Notes: generated by a model not told the origin, from the letters alone. A stretch of DNA of 14,715 nt from Minisyncoccota bacterium (GCA_938034715.1 CALHMM010000046.1:1-14715); one strand, 5' to 3'. Shown: positions 6,292-12,945, numbered from the stretch's first letter. A program made the numbers and translations.

Positions 6292-6374
6292 GGGTCGATG
6301 GCAGAGTGGTCAATTGCTCCTGGCTGTAAACCAGGCGACTTCGGTCTACGGCGGTTCGAATCCGTCTCGGCCCA
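6292..6374 (+). tRNA. tRNA-Tyr (GUA)
   Basis: This class II tRNA of 83 nt has acceptor GGGTCGA/TCGGCCC (one T-G wobble), anticodon arm CCTGG-CTGTAAA-CCAGG with anticodon GTA, a long variable arm around ACTTCGGT, and a T loop TTCGAAT. The discriminator is A, as expected for tRNA-Tyr, and CCA is not encoded. Confidence 0.95.
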
Positions 6375-6380
6375 CCGAAG

Positions 6381-6419
6381 GATAAAAGCGACCAATATAA
6401 TTGTTGTGTCGCTTTTATC
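6381..6419. terminator. Hairpin terminator after tRNA-Tyr
   Basis: GATAAAAGCGAC (6381-6392) pairs perfectly with GTCGCTTTTATC (6408-6419), a 12-bp stem with a 15-nt AT-rich loop. The TTTT lies within the 3' arm. It likely ends or processes the first tRNA transcript. Confidence 0.6.
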
Positions 6420-6426
6420 ATAACAA

Positions 6427-6499
6427 GCCAACATAGCTCAGTTGGTAGAGCATTTCCATGGTAAGGAAAAGGTCTGCAGTTCGAATCTGCATATCGGCT
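6427..6499 (+). tRNA. tRNA-Thr (GGU) with two acceptor-stem mismatches
   Basis: The D arm GCTC/GAGC, anticodon arm TTTCC-ATGGTAA-GGAAA (anticodon GGT) and T arm TGCAG-TTCGAAT-CTGCA are all intact. The acceptor arms are GCCAACA and TATCGGC. They pair at positions 1-72, 2-71, 3-70, 5-68 and 7-66, but positions 4-69 and 6-67 are both A-C mismatches. The 3' arm would pair perfectly with GCCGATA. The discriminator is T and no CCA is encoded. It may be functional with a weakened stem, a decaying copy, or affected by sequence error. Confidence 0.88.
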
Positions 6500-6534
6500 C
6501 ATGACGTCATTTTGTATAGTTGGCGTGTCTGCCC

Positions 6535-6559
6535 AAGTTTTCATCGCAGATGAAAATTT
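6535..6559 (+). terminator. Intrinsic terminator after tRNA-Thr(GGU)
   Basis: AAGTTTTCATC (6535-6545) pairs with GATGAAAATTT (6549-6559) around a GCA loop, with one G-T wobble. It lies between the Thr-GGU and Trp genes. Confidence 0.6.
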
Positions 6560-6565
6560 AGGTAG

Positions 6566-6636
6566 GCGGGATTGGTTAAGTGGTATAACGTAGGTCTCCA
6601 AAACCTGAGTCGGGGGTTCGATTCCCTCATCCCGTG
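6566..6636 (+). tRNA. tRNA-Trp (CCA anticodon)
   Basis: The acceptor is GCGGGAT/ATCCCGT (a G-T at the first pair). The D arm is GTTA/TAAC with a short loop, the anticodon arm is TAGGT-CTCCAAA-ACCTG with anticodon CCA, and the T arm is GGGGG-TTCGATT-CCCTC. The discriminator is G, the bacterial tRNA-Trp identity base. The 3' end (6620-6637) is nearly repeated at 7564-7581. Confidence 0.93.
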
Positions 6637-6646
6637 CTAATGATTT

Positions 6647-6669
6647 AATCGCTCTGTTGAGCGGTTTTT
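6647..6669 (+). terminator. Intrinsic terminator after tRNA-Trp
   Basis: AATCGCTC (6647-6654) pairs with GAGCGGTT (6659-6666) around a TGTT loop, and the T-run continues to 6669. It closes the tRNA cluster. Confidence 0.8.
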
Positions 6670-6697
6670 CGTATAGGATAAAGTGGCCATTCAAACC

Positions 6698-6730
6698 TGT
6701 TATAATATCCATATGCAAAATCGTAAATAA
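6698..6730 (+). promoter_or_regulatory. Extended -10 promoter and a 5-codon leader ORF before the SDR gene
   Basis: TGTTATAAT (6698-6706) is a perfect extended -10 element, which can work without a -35. The expected RNA start is at 6713, where an ATG opens a frame of five codons (MQNRK) ending at TAA 6728-6730. The SDR start at 6750 follows 19 nt later. The small frame may be a leaderless leader peptide or coincidence. Confidence 0.55.
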
Positions 6731-6749
6731 AATAGTGAATACAAATTCT

Positions 6750-7460
6750 ATGAAGCTTGTGGATAAGGTAGTTGTCATTACAGGTGCGAGTGATGGGATC
6801 GGGAAAGAGATTGCATTACGACTCTCTGGAGAGGGCTGCTCTCTGGCTCTTATCGGCAGAAATGAACAGAGGTTGGAAAATGTGCGAAAAGAATGTGTTG
6901 ATCTTGGCGCAAAAAAAGTCCAATCATATTCATGTGATATTTCTTCCCTAAGTGCTGTTTCAGAAACAGTACAATCCATCATCACCGACTTTACAGTGAT
7001 CGATGTTCTTCTCAATAATGCCGGTATCTGGCAGAAGCTTGGGCAACTTGATGAAATGAAGGATTCTGTCGTCGATGATGTTATCGATACAAACTTAAAA
7101 GGATTGATTTACATGACCAAGCATGTCCTTCCGGTACTTCGCAAGCAAAAAGAGGCAATTATACTCAATATTTCATCGAAGTCAGGTATTACTGCGCAAG
7201 AGGGGCAGACAGTCTACACTGCGAGTAAGTATGGCGTGCGAGGCTTCACAGAAGTTCTCGTGAAGGATTTAAAAGACACGAACATCCATGTAGCGGGGCT
7301 ATATCAAAGCGGGACAAATACCGCAATGTTTGAGAAGTCAGGACAGGATTTTCCAGTGGAGGATTTTTCAGAACCGTCAGATCTTGCAGAGATTGTGGCA
7401 ACCATGCTCTTACTGCCGCCAAAAATCTGGCTACAGGATGTGCGTGTCGAGAAGTGTTAG
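6750..7460 (+). CDS. Short-chain dehydrogenase/reductase (classical SDR)
   Basis: The product is a cytoplasmic NAD(P)-dependent oxidoreductase with a Rossmann fold. The cofactor motif TGASDGIG is at residues 11-18, the structural NNAG at 89-92, and the catalytic triad S143, Y156 and K160 (YTASK) is complete. The length of 236 residues is typical of classical SDRs. Arg and Asn after the second strand (ALIGRNEQRL) suggest NADP preference, as in many SDRs with a basic residue there. The start at 6750 (MKLVDKVVVITG) puts the first strand at the proper distance; the upstream in-frame extension overlaps the tRNA terminator and is rejected. There is no Shine-Dalgarno. The substrate is unknown. The gene is flanked by tRNA-Trp and a copy of the tRNA 3' end. 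Confidence 0.9.
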   Translation: MKLVDKVVVITGASDGIGKEIALRLSGEGCSLALIGRNEQRLENVRKECVDLGAKKVQSYSCDISSLSAVSETVQSIITDFTVIDVLLNNAGIWQKLGQLDEMKDSVVDDVIDTNLKGLIYMTKHVLPVLRKQKEAIILNISSKSGITAQEGQTVYTASKYGVRGFTEVLVKDLKDTNIHVAGLYQSGTNTAMFEKSGQDFPVEDFSEPSDLAEIVATMLLLPPKIWLQDVRVEKC

Positions 7461-7563
7461 CACTGAATATCTATTCAATCTTGGCTGAGATCCTATTGAG
7501 AAGTTCAAATAATTTCTATGAATTGAAAATCGTGGGTTTTGAAAGGTTTGAAACGACGTGTGA

Positions 7564-7581
7564 GATTCCTTCATCCCGTGC
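7564..7581 (+). repeat. Near-copy of the tRNA-Trp 3' end (att-like direct repeat)
   Basis: This 18-bp stretch matches the 3' end of tRNA-Trp (6620-6637) at 17 of 18 positions, in the same orientation; the single change is C to T at 7570. The surrounding bases do not fold as a tRNA. Integrases that target tRNA genes often leave such a copy at the far end of the inserted segment. Here the repeats enclose about 0.94 kb containing only the SDR gene and no integrase. Confidence 0.55.
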
Positions 7582-7603
7582 GAGCATGAAAACTCTCCAT
7601 ACG

Positions 7604-7619
7604 AAGGGGGATCCCCCTT
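7604..7619. repeat. 16-bp perfect palindrome
   Basis: AAGGGGGATCCCCCTT reads the same on both strands. It can form a hairpin with a GATC loop followed by TT and an AT-rich stretch, so it may be a weak terminator for the SDR gene or a dimeric protein-binding site. The gap 7461-7821 holds this, the tRNA-Trp fragment and the possible promoter at 7713-7721. I see no convincing gene in it. Confidence 0.5.
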
Positions 7620-7712
7620 TTAATCTTGTGGTTCCAGCTGCTCAATCGAGGTGATGACTTTTTGTATCATCCAAATTAATCGATTCTGAAAATTCTAAAG
7701 TCTAGTGAATTA

Positions 7713-7721
7713 TGATAATAT
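7713..7721 (+). promoter_or_regulatory. Possible extended -10 for the secreted dehydrogenase gene
   Basis: TGATAATAT at 7713-7721 resembles an extended -10 (TG, one base, TAATAT). No good -35 is seen. RNA would start near 7728, giving a leader of about 95 nt to the preferred start at 7822; an in-frame ATG at 7732 lies almost at the RNA start. Confidence 0.3.
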
Positions 7722-7821
7722 AGTGATACCTATGTTGAGATTTTCTCACATGTTGATCTTGCATATTACTAAAGAATCAAATAAAAGAAGGATCAAAATA
7801 CTACAAATAAAACCACAAAAC

Positions 7822-10227
7822 ATGAAAAAAATAATATTCTCATTTCTGGTTGGGTGCGCAATGCTGCTCTCTCAGCCAACTGATGTATCTGCTGTAGCTA
7901 GTCTGCCTGCAGGGTTTGGCATTGAAACGATCGCCACCGGACTCAATTTCCCGACAGCTGCTGCATTTACACCTGACGGTCGTATACTTGTAGCACAAAA
8001 AGGTGGGGAGGTGCGTATAGTAGATGCCTCTGGAAACCTCTTGCCAACTCCATTTATCACTCTAATTGATGTAAATGCAGCCGAAGATAGAGGATTGATC
8101 GGTATCGCTGTAGATCCAAACTTTGCAACCAACGGCTTTGTGTATCTGGCCTATACCTATGAGGTGGACCCATCGCAACCGGGAGGGTACGCTTTCGATC
8201 CAAGCTTGCCAAATTGTACGAGTACAGAAGATGACTGGAGTGATACTGATTGCTATGCTGTACCCAAGAAAACAGCTCGTGTAGTCCGAGTGACTGCCTC
8301 GGGGGACACTGCTCCACTGAGTTCAATGCAAGTGATTCTTGGCTCAGTAGGTGGCACAGCAGCGCAGCCATCATGTCTGGACTATCCAGGCGCAAATGAT
8401 TGTATCGCCTCAGATTCTGGTAGTCATTCAATCGGTGGAATTCGATTTGGCGCTGACGGGAAATTATACGTCGCAACAGGAGATGGAGCAGGATTTTTCG
8501 GACCTGACGAGCACGCGTTTCGCTCGCAAGATTTGGATCACCTCAGTGGAAAGATCCTGAGAGTGAACACTGATGGTACAGCTCCATCTGACAACCCATT
8601 TTACACTGGGAATCCCAACGACAATCAATCAAAGGTATATGCCTACGGTCTGCGAAATCCGTACCGATTCAATTTTCAACCAGGAACAAACACACTTTAT
8701 GGAGGAAATGTTGGATGGTTCCAATATGAGCAAATCAACAAGGTTGAGCCAGGTGATAACTTTGGATGGCCATGCTACGAAGGTGGACTCTACGCTACGA
8801 ATGGATACCAAAACATGACAGGATGTCCACTGACATCACAGCAACAAGCAGACTTTAAATTACCGCATTATGCCTATGCTCATAATACAGACGCACTTGG
8901 TGCAGTAACAGGAGGGGCATTTGCCACAAGTACCACCTACCCAGCTTCCATTAAAGATAAATACGTATTTGGAGACTACATCTTTGGAACGCTCAGCACC
9001 TTTGACCCAAGTTTGGCTGGACCACTCACACCGGGAGACGTCACAATTCTCGCGACAGGGGACGAAGACGAGCCTTTGCTCCCGGTAGAATTTATCACAG
9101 GACCTGACGGGCTTGTGTACTATATAAATGTTTACCCAGGGGAATTAAAGCGTCTTATATATTCTGAGCAAAATCCAATTGCTGTAATTTCAGATGAAAT
9201 AGTTTTTGGCTCTGCACTTACTATGAACTTTGATGGCAGCAATTCGTCCATCATCGGCGATGCGCCACTGAGCTATTCATGGGACTTTGGTGATGGTTCT
9301 AGTGCCACAGGGGTTAATGTAAACCATACATTCGCCGCAGCAGGGACATACACGATTACTTTGACCGTTACATCGACTGCCGGATACTTTTCCTCCACTA
9401 CGAAAGAGGTTGTGCTGATCGCTCCACAATATGACACTGATCCACAAATCATCAATCCACAAATCATTATTCCTGAAGGTTCACAGAACGTAGGGAATAC
9501 ACTGACAGTCCCAACACAAATAACAAACGTCACAGGGACTGGAAATGATCCATTTCGTTTGATCTATTTTATCAAGGATTTAAATGGGAACGTAGTATCG
9601 CAAAGCGAGCACCCACAGCTCATAACACTCAACCAAGGCCAGACCACTACCATTTATCATGACCTTTTCTTGACGTCAATCGGTGAGTATACGGTGTCAA
9701 TTGCCTTGCGAGCGACTGACTATGCAAGAGATTTTGACACCCTCAATGTAGCCTTTCCATTAAATGTTGTTTCACGTGCACCCATCACGACAGATGATCC
9801 GATATACAGGTTCTGGAGTTCTGCCTATAGAAGTCACTTTTACACAGCTTCTCTGGCAGAAAGAAACAGTATACAGCAAAATGACCCAAATTGGGTCTAC
9901 GAAGGCATAGCATACAATGCAAGTATAGGCATGCAATCTGATCTTACTGCAGTCTACAGATTCTGGTCGCCTATATACAGAAGTCATTTCTTCACAATCT
10001 CAGAAATAGAAAAAAACACTATACAGCAAAACAATCCAGATTGGACATACGAGGGAATAGGATGGCATGTCTATCCAAATTCAGAGGCAGGGACAAAAAG
10101 TGTGTACAGATTCTGGTCAAATGTATACAGAAGCCATTTCTACACAGCAGATGAATCAGAAAAATTAAGTATCGAACAAAACGACCCAAACTGGACATAC
10201 GAGGGAGTTGGTTGGTACATCAAGTAA
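7822..10227 (+). CDS. Secreted PQQ-type glucose/sorbosone dehydrogenase with PKD and DUF5648-type domains
   Basis: The 801-residue precursor begins with a signal peptide (MKKIIFSFLVGCAMLLSQP..DVSA), probably cut near residue 24. An LVGC at 9-12 faintly resembles a lipobox but sits too early. Residues about 28-445 are a six-bladed propeller of the soluble glucose/sorbosone dehydrogenase family. They carry the family's HSIGGIRFGADGKLYVATGDG, with H202 as the probable catalytic base, plus SGKILRVNTDG, YGLRNPYRF, PGDNFGWPCYEG and a final YVFGDYIFG. Relatives oxidise sugars using PQQ and calcium. A PKD domain follows (about 451-530, WDFGDGS at W487), then an Ig-like strand-rich region (530-655) and three YRFW repeats at 662, 712 and 762. 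The start at 7822 is chosen for the signal peptide; a frame open from 7705 and 7732 has no such feature. No PQQ synthesis genes are in the window. Actual substrate unknown. Confidence 0.88.
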   Translation: MKKIIFSFLVGCAMLLSQPTDVSAVASLPAGFGIETIATGLNFPTAAAFTPDGRILVAQKGGEVRIVDASGNLLPTPFITLIDVNAAEDRGLIGIAVDPNFATNGFVYLAYTYEVDPSQPGGYAFDPSLPNCTSTEDDWSDTDCYAVPKKTARVVRVTASGDTAPLSSMQVILGSVGGTAAQPSCLDYPGANDCIASDSGSHSIGGIRFGADGKLYVATGDGAGFFGPDEHAFRSQDLDHLSGKILRVNTDGTAPSDNPFYTGNPNDNQSKVYAYGLRNPYRFNFQPGTNTLYGGNVGWFQYEQINKVEPGDNFGWPCYEGGLYATNGYQNMTGCPLTSQQQADFKLPHYAYAHNTDALGAVTGGAFATSTTYPASIKDKYVFGDYIFGTLSTFDPSLAGPLTPGDVTILATGDEDEPLLPVEFITGPDGLVYYINVYPGELKRLIYSEQNPIAVISDEIVFGSALTMNFDGSNSSIIGDAPLSYSWDFGDGSSATGVNVNHTFAAAGTYTITLTVTSTAGYFSSTTKEVVLIAPQYDTDPQIINPQIIIPEGSQNVGNTLTVPTQITNVTGTGNDPFRLIYFIKDLNGNVVSQSEHPQLITLNQGQTTTIYHDLFLTSIGEYTVSIALRATDYARDFDTLNVAFPLNVVSRAPITTDDPIYRFWSSAYRSHFYTASLAERNSIQQNDPNWVYEGIAYNASIGMQSDLTAVYRFWSPIYRSHFFTISEIEKNTIQQNNPDWTYEGIGWHVYPNSEAGTKSVYRFWSNVYRSHFYTADESEKLSIEQNDPNWTYEGVGWYIK
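9805..10224 (+). repeat. Three 50-residue DUF5648-type repeats at the C-terminus of the dehydrogenase
   Basis: Repeats begin at 9805, 9955 and 10105, exactly 150 bp apart. Each reads YRFWS..YRSHF(Y/F)T, then an acidic helix, then QN(D/N)P(N/D)W(V/T)YEG. The motif matches the lectin-like DUF5648 family found at the ends of secreted glycoside-active and adhesive proteins. The total of about 140 residues equals one such domain, so the three repeats likely form one pseudo-threefold (trefoil-like) unit that could bind carbohydrate or the cell surface. Confidence 0.75.
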
Positions 10228-10256
10228 GGACTCCAAATTACAGGAGCTAGTCCTCT

Positions 10257-10925
10257 ATGAACGTAAAAATTGAGAAAAGCTGGAAGAAGGTCTTAAAGAA
10301 TGAATTTGAATCACTATGGTTTGAAGAGCTTTCTGATTTTATTCGTGAACAGTATGCAAGCGGTACACCGATTTATCCACCACCAGGAAAGATATTTGAA
10401 GCATGTGCACGCACACCATTTGATAAGGTTCGCGTTGTTATCCTAGGTCAAGATCCCTACCATGGACCAGGTCAAGCTATGGGACTTTCTTTTTCAGTAC
10501 AAGAGAACATCCCAAACCCTCCAAGTCTAAAAAACATCTTTAAGGAGATTGAAAGTGACCTTGGGAACAAGGCAATAGCGCAGACCAAAGGGGGAGGTGA
10601 TCTGACTTTGTGGGCAAAACAAGGTGTGCTACTGCTCAACGCAACTCTGACAGTAGAAAAGGGGAAGGCAGCATCACATAGCGACAAAGGCTGGCAAAAT
10701 CTAACTGACGCAATGATACGTCACCTCAGTGATAAGCGAACAGGAATAGTTTTTCTCTTATGGGGAAACTTCGCCCGCAAGAAGAAAGATCTCATTGACC
10801 AAAGCAAGCATCATATTCTAGAGTCACCACACCCTTCACCCTTGTCAGCACACGCAGGATTCTTTGGGTGTAAGCATTTCAGCAAGTGCAATATGATACT
10901 CAAAGACAATCCGATACGATGGTAG
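10257..10925 (+). CDS. ung: Uracil-DNA glycosylase, family 1
   Basis: Ung removes uracil from DNA to start base-excision repair. The 222-residue product is the normal family length. It has the catalytic water-activating loop VVILGQDPYHGPGQAMGLSFSV with D66, the LLLNATLTVEKGKAASHSDKGW block, LLWGNFARKKK, and the DNA-intercalation loop H192-P-S-P-L-S-A-H with the active-site His. The start is supported by AGGAG 10 nt upstream. This AGGAG can pair with CTCC/GGACT bases just after the dehydrogenase stop, so the site may be partly sequestered. It begins 29 bases after the previous gene and may be cotranscribed. The following gene has its own promoter and T-box. Confidence 0.96.
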   Translation: MNVKIEKSWKKVLKNEFESLWFEELSDFIREQYASGTPIYPPPGKIFEACARTPFDKVRVVILGQDPYHGPGQAMGLSFSVQENIPNPPSLKNIFKEIESDLGNKAIAQTKGGGDLTLWAKQGVLLLNATLTVEKGKAASHSDKGWQNLTDAMIRHLSDKRTGIVFLLWGNFARKKKDLIDQSKHHILESPHPSPLSAHAGFFGCKHFSKCNMILKDNPIRW

Positions 10926-10939
10926 TCGATAAAATAGAC

Positions 10940-10967
10940 TTGATACACTATAAAAATCGTGTATACT
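10940..10967 (+). promoter_or_regulatory. Promoter for aspS
   Basis: TTGATA (10940-10945) and TATACT (10962-10967) are 16 bp apart, giving a start near 10974. An alternative, TCGATA (10926-10931) with TATAAA (10949-10954) at 17 bp, would start near 10961 and keep the TACTAG needed to pair with CTAGTA at the base of the leader. The two cannot be separated by eye. Confidence 0.5.
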
Positions 10968-11142
10968 AGACACACATACTTATGACGTACTAACACTACC
11001 GAGGTAAGGGAAGAACAGCAAATCAATTGCGATCTGCCTAGTAGAACCCAATAATGAAGCCTAAAGTAGGGTGGCACCGCGAAAAAGTTTCAAGACTATC
11101 GCCCCTGCACAGAACAATTTCAGGTTCTGCGGAGGTTTTTTT
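10961..11142 (+). promoter_or_regulatory. T-box leader (tRNA-Asp sensing) controlling aspS
   Basis: The conserved T-box AGGGTGGCACCGCG is exact at 11068-11081. Within it UGGC (11072-11075) would pair with the tRNA 3' end GCCA, so it expects discriminator G, which is what bacterial tRNA-Asp carries. AGGG (11068-11071) can pair with CCCT (11103-11106) to form the antiterminator. The same CCT is used by the terminator at 11103-11142, so the two structures exclude each other. TACTAG (10964-10969) or TACTA (10988-10992) can pair with CTAGTA/TAGTA (11038-11043) to close a stem I of about 50-80 nt, shorter than most. Candidate specifier triplets are GAC at 10984-10986 and GAT at 11031-11033; I could not decide between them. 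Uncharged tRNA-Asp would stabilise the antiterminator and turn aspS on. Confidence 0.9.
11103..11142 (+). terminator. Regulated intrinsic terminator of the aspS T-box
   Basis: CAGAAC (11110-11115) pairs with GTTCTG (11124-11129) around an 8-nt loop. The stem extends outward to CCT (11104-11106) pairing with AGG (11133-11135) past two mismatches, and is followed by seven T (11136-11142). Its 5' arm shares the CCCT bases with the antiterminator. Confidence 0.9.
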
Positions 11143-11166
11143 AATTTTCAATCAAAATCTAGTACT

Positions 11167-12933
11167 ATGTATAGATCTCACACATGCAACGAATTAACAG
11201 ACAAAGACATATCGCAGCGAGTAACACTATCCGGCTGGGTTCATTCCAGACGCGATCATGGGGGTATAATATTTGTCGACCTACGTGATCGCTATGGGAT
11301 CACACAAATCACATTAGACCCATCCAAGGGTGGTGGTTTGTCCGATTTCGCTGACAAGTTGAGGAGTGAATGGGTGATAAAGGTGACTGGTTCAGTTATA
11401 GCAAGGCCACAGGACATGATAAATCAAAATCTACCGACAGGTCAGGTTGAGGTTGAAGTGGAGGAGCTGACGATACTCTCCGAAGCAAAGACACTACCTT
11501 TCGAAATTTCAAAGGGCGAGCAGTCCAACGAATCGCTCCGACTAAAGTATCGCTACCTCGACCTCAGACGTCAAAAAGTACAACATCTTATTACGGAAAA
11601 GTCACGGTTCATCGCCACGATAAGAGAGTATTTCAACCAAGAGGGTTTTACTGAGGTTCAAACACCGATTCTTGCCTCTTCGTCACCAGAAGGAGCGAGA
11701 GACTTTCTAATCCCATCACGCCTTTATCCAGGTAAATTTTACGCGCTACCTCAAGCACCGCAGCAGTTCAAGCAACTTCTGATGGTAGGTGGGTTAGACA
11801 AATACTTCCAAATAGCACCATGTTTTCGTGACGAAGACCCCCGGAAGGATCGTCATTTCGGGGAATTCTATCAATTGGATATGGAGATGAGCTTTGTAGA
11901 GCAAGATGATGTTTTCGCAGTAATGGAGCCAATCTTCCGGAAGCTTACCAAGGAATTTAGTCAAAAAGAAATGAGTGATGAGCCATTTGTACAAATTCCA
12001 TGGAAAGAAGCAATGACTACCTACGGAAGTGACAAGCCTGACCTACGATTTGAAATGAAAATTCAACCAATTACCGAAATCGTAAAAAATTCAGAATTCA
12101 GCGTATTTTCCAAGGCTGTTGAAGATGGCGGTGTCGTTCATGCGATGAGAGTCCAGGGAGGTGCAGACTTTTCACGCAGTTTCATCGATGAGATGACAGA
12201 AGTCGCCAAGTCAAAAGATGCCAAAGGACTAGCATATATAACTCTAAAAGATGACGGGCCGCACTCGCCAATTCTCAAATTCCTTGGAGGTGATGCGGAT
12301 ACCATCATAAAAGAAGTCGGAGCAAAAACAGGAGATATCATATTCTTTGGAGCAGATAAATGGCGCGTGGTGTGTGAAGCTTTGGGTGCTGTACGAAATG
12401 CGTGCGGAGACAAACTAAATCTCAAGGATTCAACCAAAGCAGCATGGGCATGGATCGTGGACTTTCCAATGTATGACTATAGCGAAATCGAACAAGGGAA
12501 GATCGATTTTTCACACAATCCATTCTCCATGCCACAAGGAGGTATGGAAGCGCTAGAGAACAAAGACCCACTCGATATCCTTGGATACCAGTATGATGTC
12601 ATTCTCAACGGGCTAGAGATATCAAGTGGCGCAATTCGTAATCATCGTCCAGACATCATGTACAAAGCATTTGAAATTGCCGGCTACACAAAAGATCAAG
12701 TAGATGAAAAGTTTGGACATATGATTGAAGCATTTAGCTATGGAGCACCACCACATGGTGGAAATGCTCCTGGCATCGATCGGCTTTTTATGGAGTTAAA
12801 TGATTGCGATAGTATCCGGGATATTTACGCCTTTCCAAAAGACGGCCAAGGGAAGGATCTAATGCTAAGCGCACCTGGCTCTGTCTCAATCGATCAACTA
12901 GATGAGCTGCATCTACGAGTTAAGAAAGGTTAG
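11167..12933 (+). CDS. aspS: Aspartyl-tRNA synthetase, bacterial type, predicted non-discriminating
   Basis: This class II synthetase charges tRNA with aspartate. The 588 residues give the full bacterial layout. There is an N-terminal OB-fold (GWVHSRRDHGGIIFVDLRDR) and a class II core with motif 1 (TPIL region), PEGARDFLIPSR and LPQAPQQFKQLLM, and motif 2 (FRDEDPRKDRHFGEFYQLD). The bacterial GAD insertion lies at about 290-420, and motif 3 is GGNAPGIDRL. Residue 31 is His, the residue reported in bacterial AspRS enzymes that also charge tRNA-Asn, where discriminating forms carry Leu. The second reported determinant near residue 81-83 is unclear here. The start at 11167 follows the terminator; the frame upstream reads through the T-box and is not coding. 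There is no Shine-Dalgarno. yidD starts 12 bases after the stop. Confidence 0.96.
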   Translation: MYRSHTCNELTDKDISQRVTLSGWVHSRRDHGGIIFVDLRDRYGITQITLDPSKGGGLSDFADKLRSEWVIKVTGSVIARPQDMINQNLPTGQVEVEVEELTILSEAKTLPFEISKGEQSNESLRLKYRYLDLRRQKVQHLITEKSRFIATIREYFNQEGFTEVQTPILASSSPEGARDFLIPSRLYPGKFYALPQAPQQFKQLLMVGGLDKYFQIAPCFRDEDPRKDRHFGEFYQLDMEMSFVEQDDVFAVMEPIFRKLTKEFSQKEMSDEPFVQIPWKEAMTTYGSDKPDLRFEMKIQPITEIVKNSEFSVFSKAVEDGGVVHAMRVQGGADFSRSFIDEMTEVAKSKDAKGLAYITLKDDGPHSPILKFLGGDADTIIKEVGAKTGDIIFFGADKWRVVCEALGAVRNACGDKLNLKDSTKAAWAWIVDFPMYDYSEIEQGKIDFSHNPFSMPQGGMEALENKDPLDILGYQYDVILNGLEISSGAIRNHRPDIMYKAFEIAGYTKDQVDEKFGHMIEAFSYGAPPHGGNAPGIDRLFMELNDCDSIRDIYAFPKDGQGKDLMLSAPGSVSIDQLDELHLRVKKG

Positions 12934-12945
12934 AAACTCACTTCG

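Noticed and set aside
6501..6510. ATGACGTCAT palindrome after tRNA-Thr(GGU)
   Set aside because: A 10-bp palindrome is expected by chance at this window length, and it has no supporting context.
6230..7015. 261-codon open frame on the minus strand across the tRNA cluster
   Set aside because: Its translation is antisense tRNA (e.g. DEGIEPPTQVLETYVIPLNQSR opposite tRNA-Trp), a well-known source of spurious proteins. It also overlaps four tRNAs and the SDR gene.
7454..7654. 66-codon plus-strand frame after the SDR gene
   Set aside because: It overlaps the SDR stop, runs through the tRNA-Trp fragment and the palindrome, and shows no domain or start signal.
7705..7821. 39-residue N-terminal extension of the secreted dehydrogenase
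   Set aside because: It would bury the signal peptide inside the protein; MKKIIFSFLVG at 7822 is a normal export signal start.
11071..11166. 32-residue N-terminal extension of AspRS starting at a GTG in the T-box
   Set aside because: It reads through the T-box and the terminator, has no homology to AspRS, and the family start fits ATG 11167.
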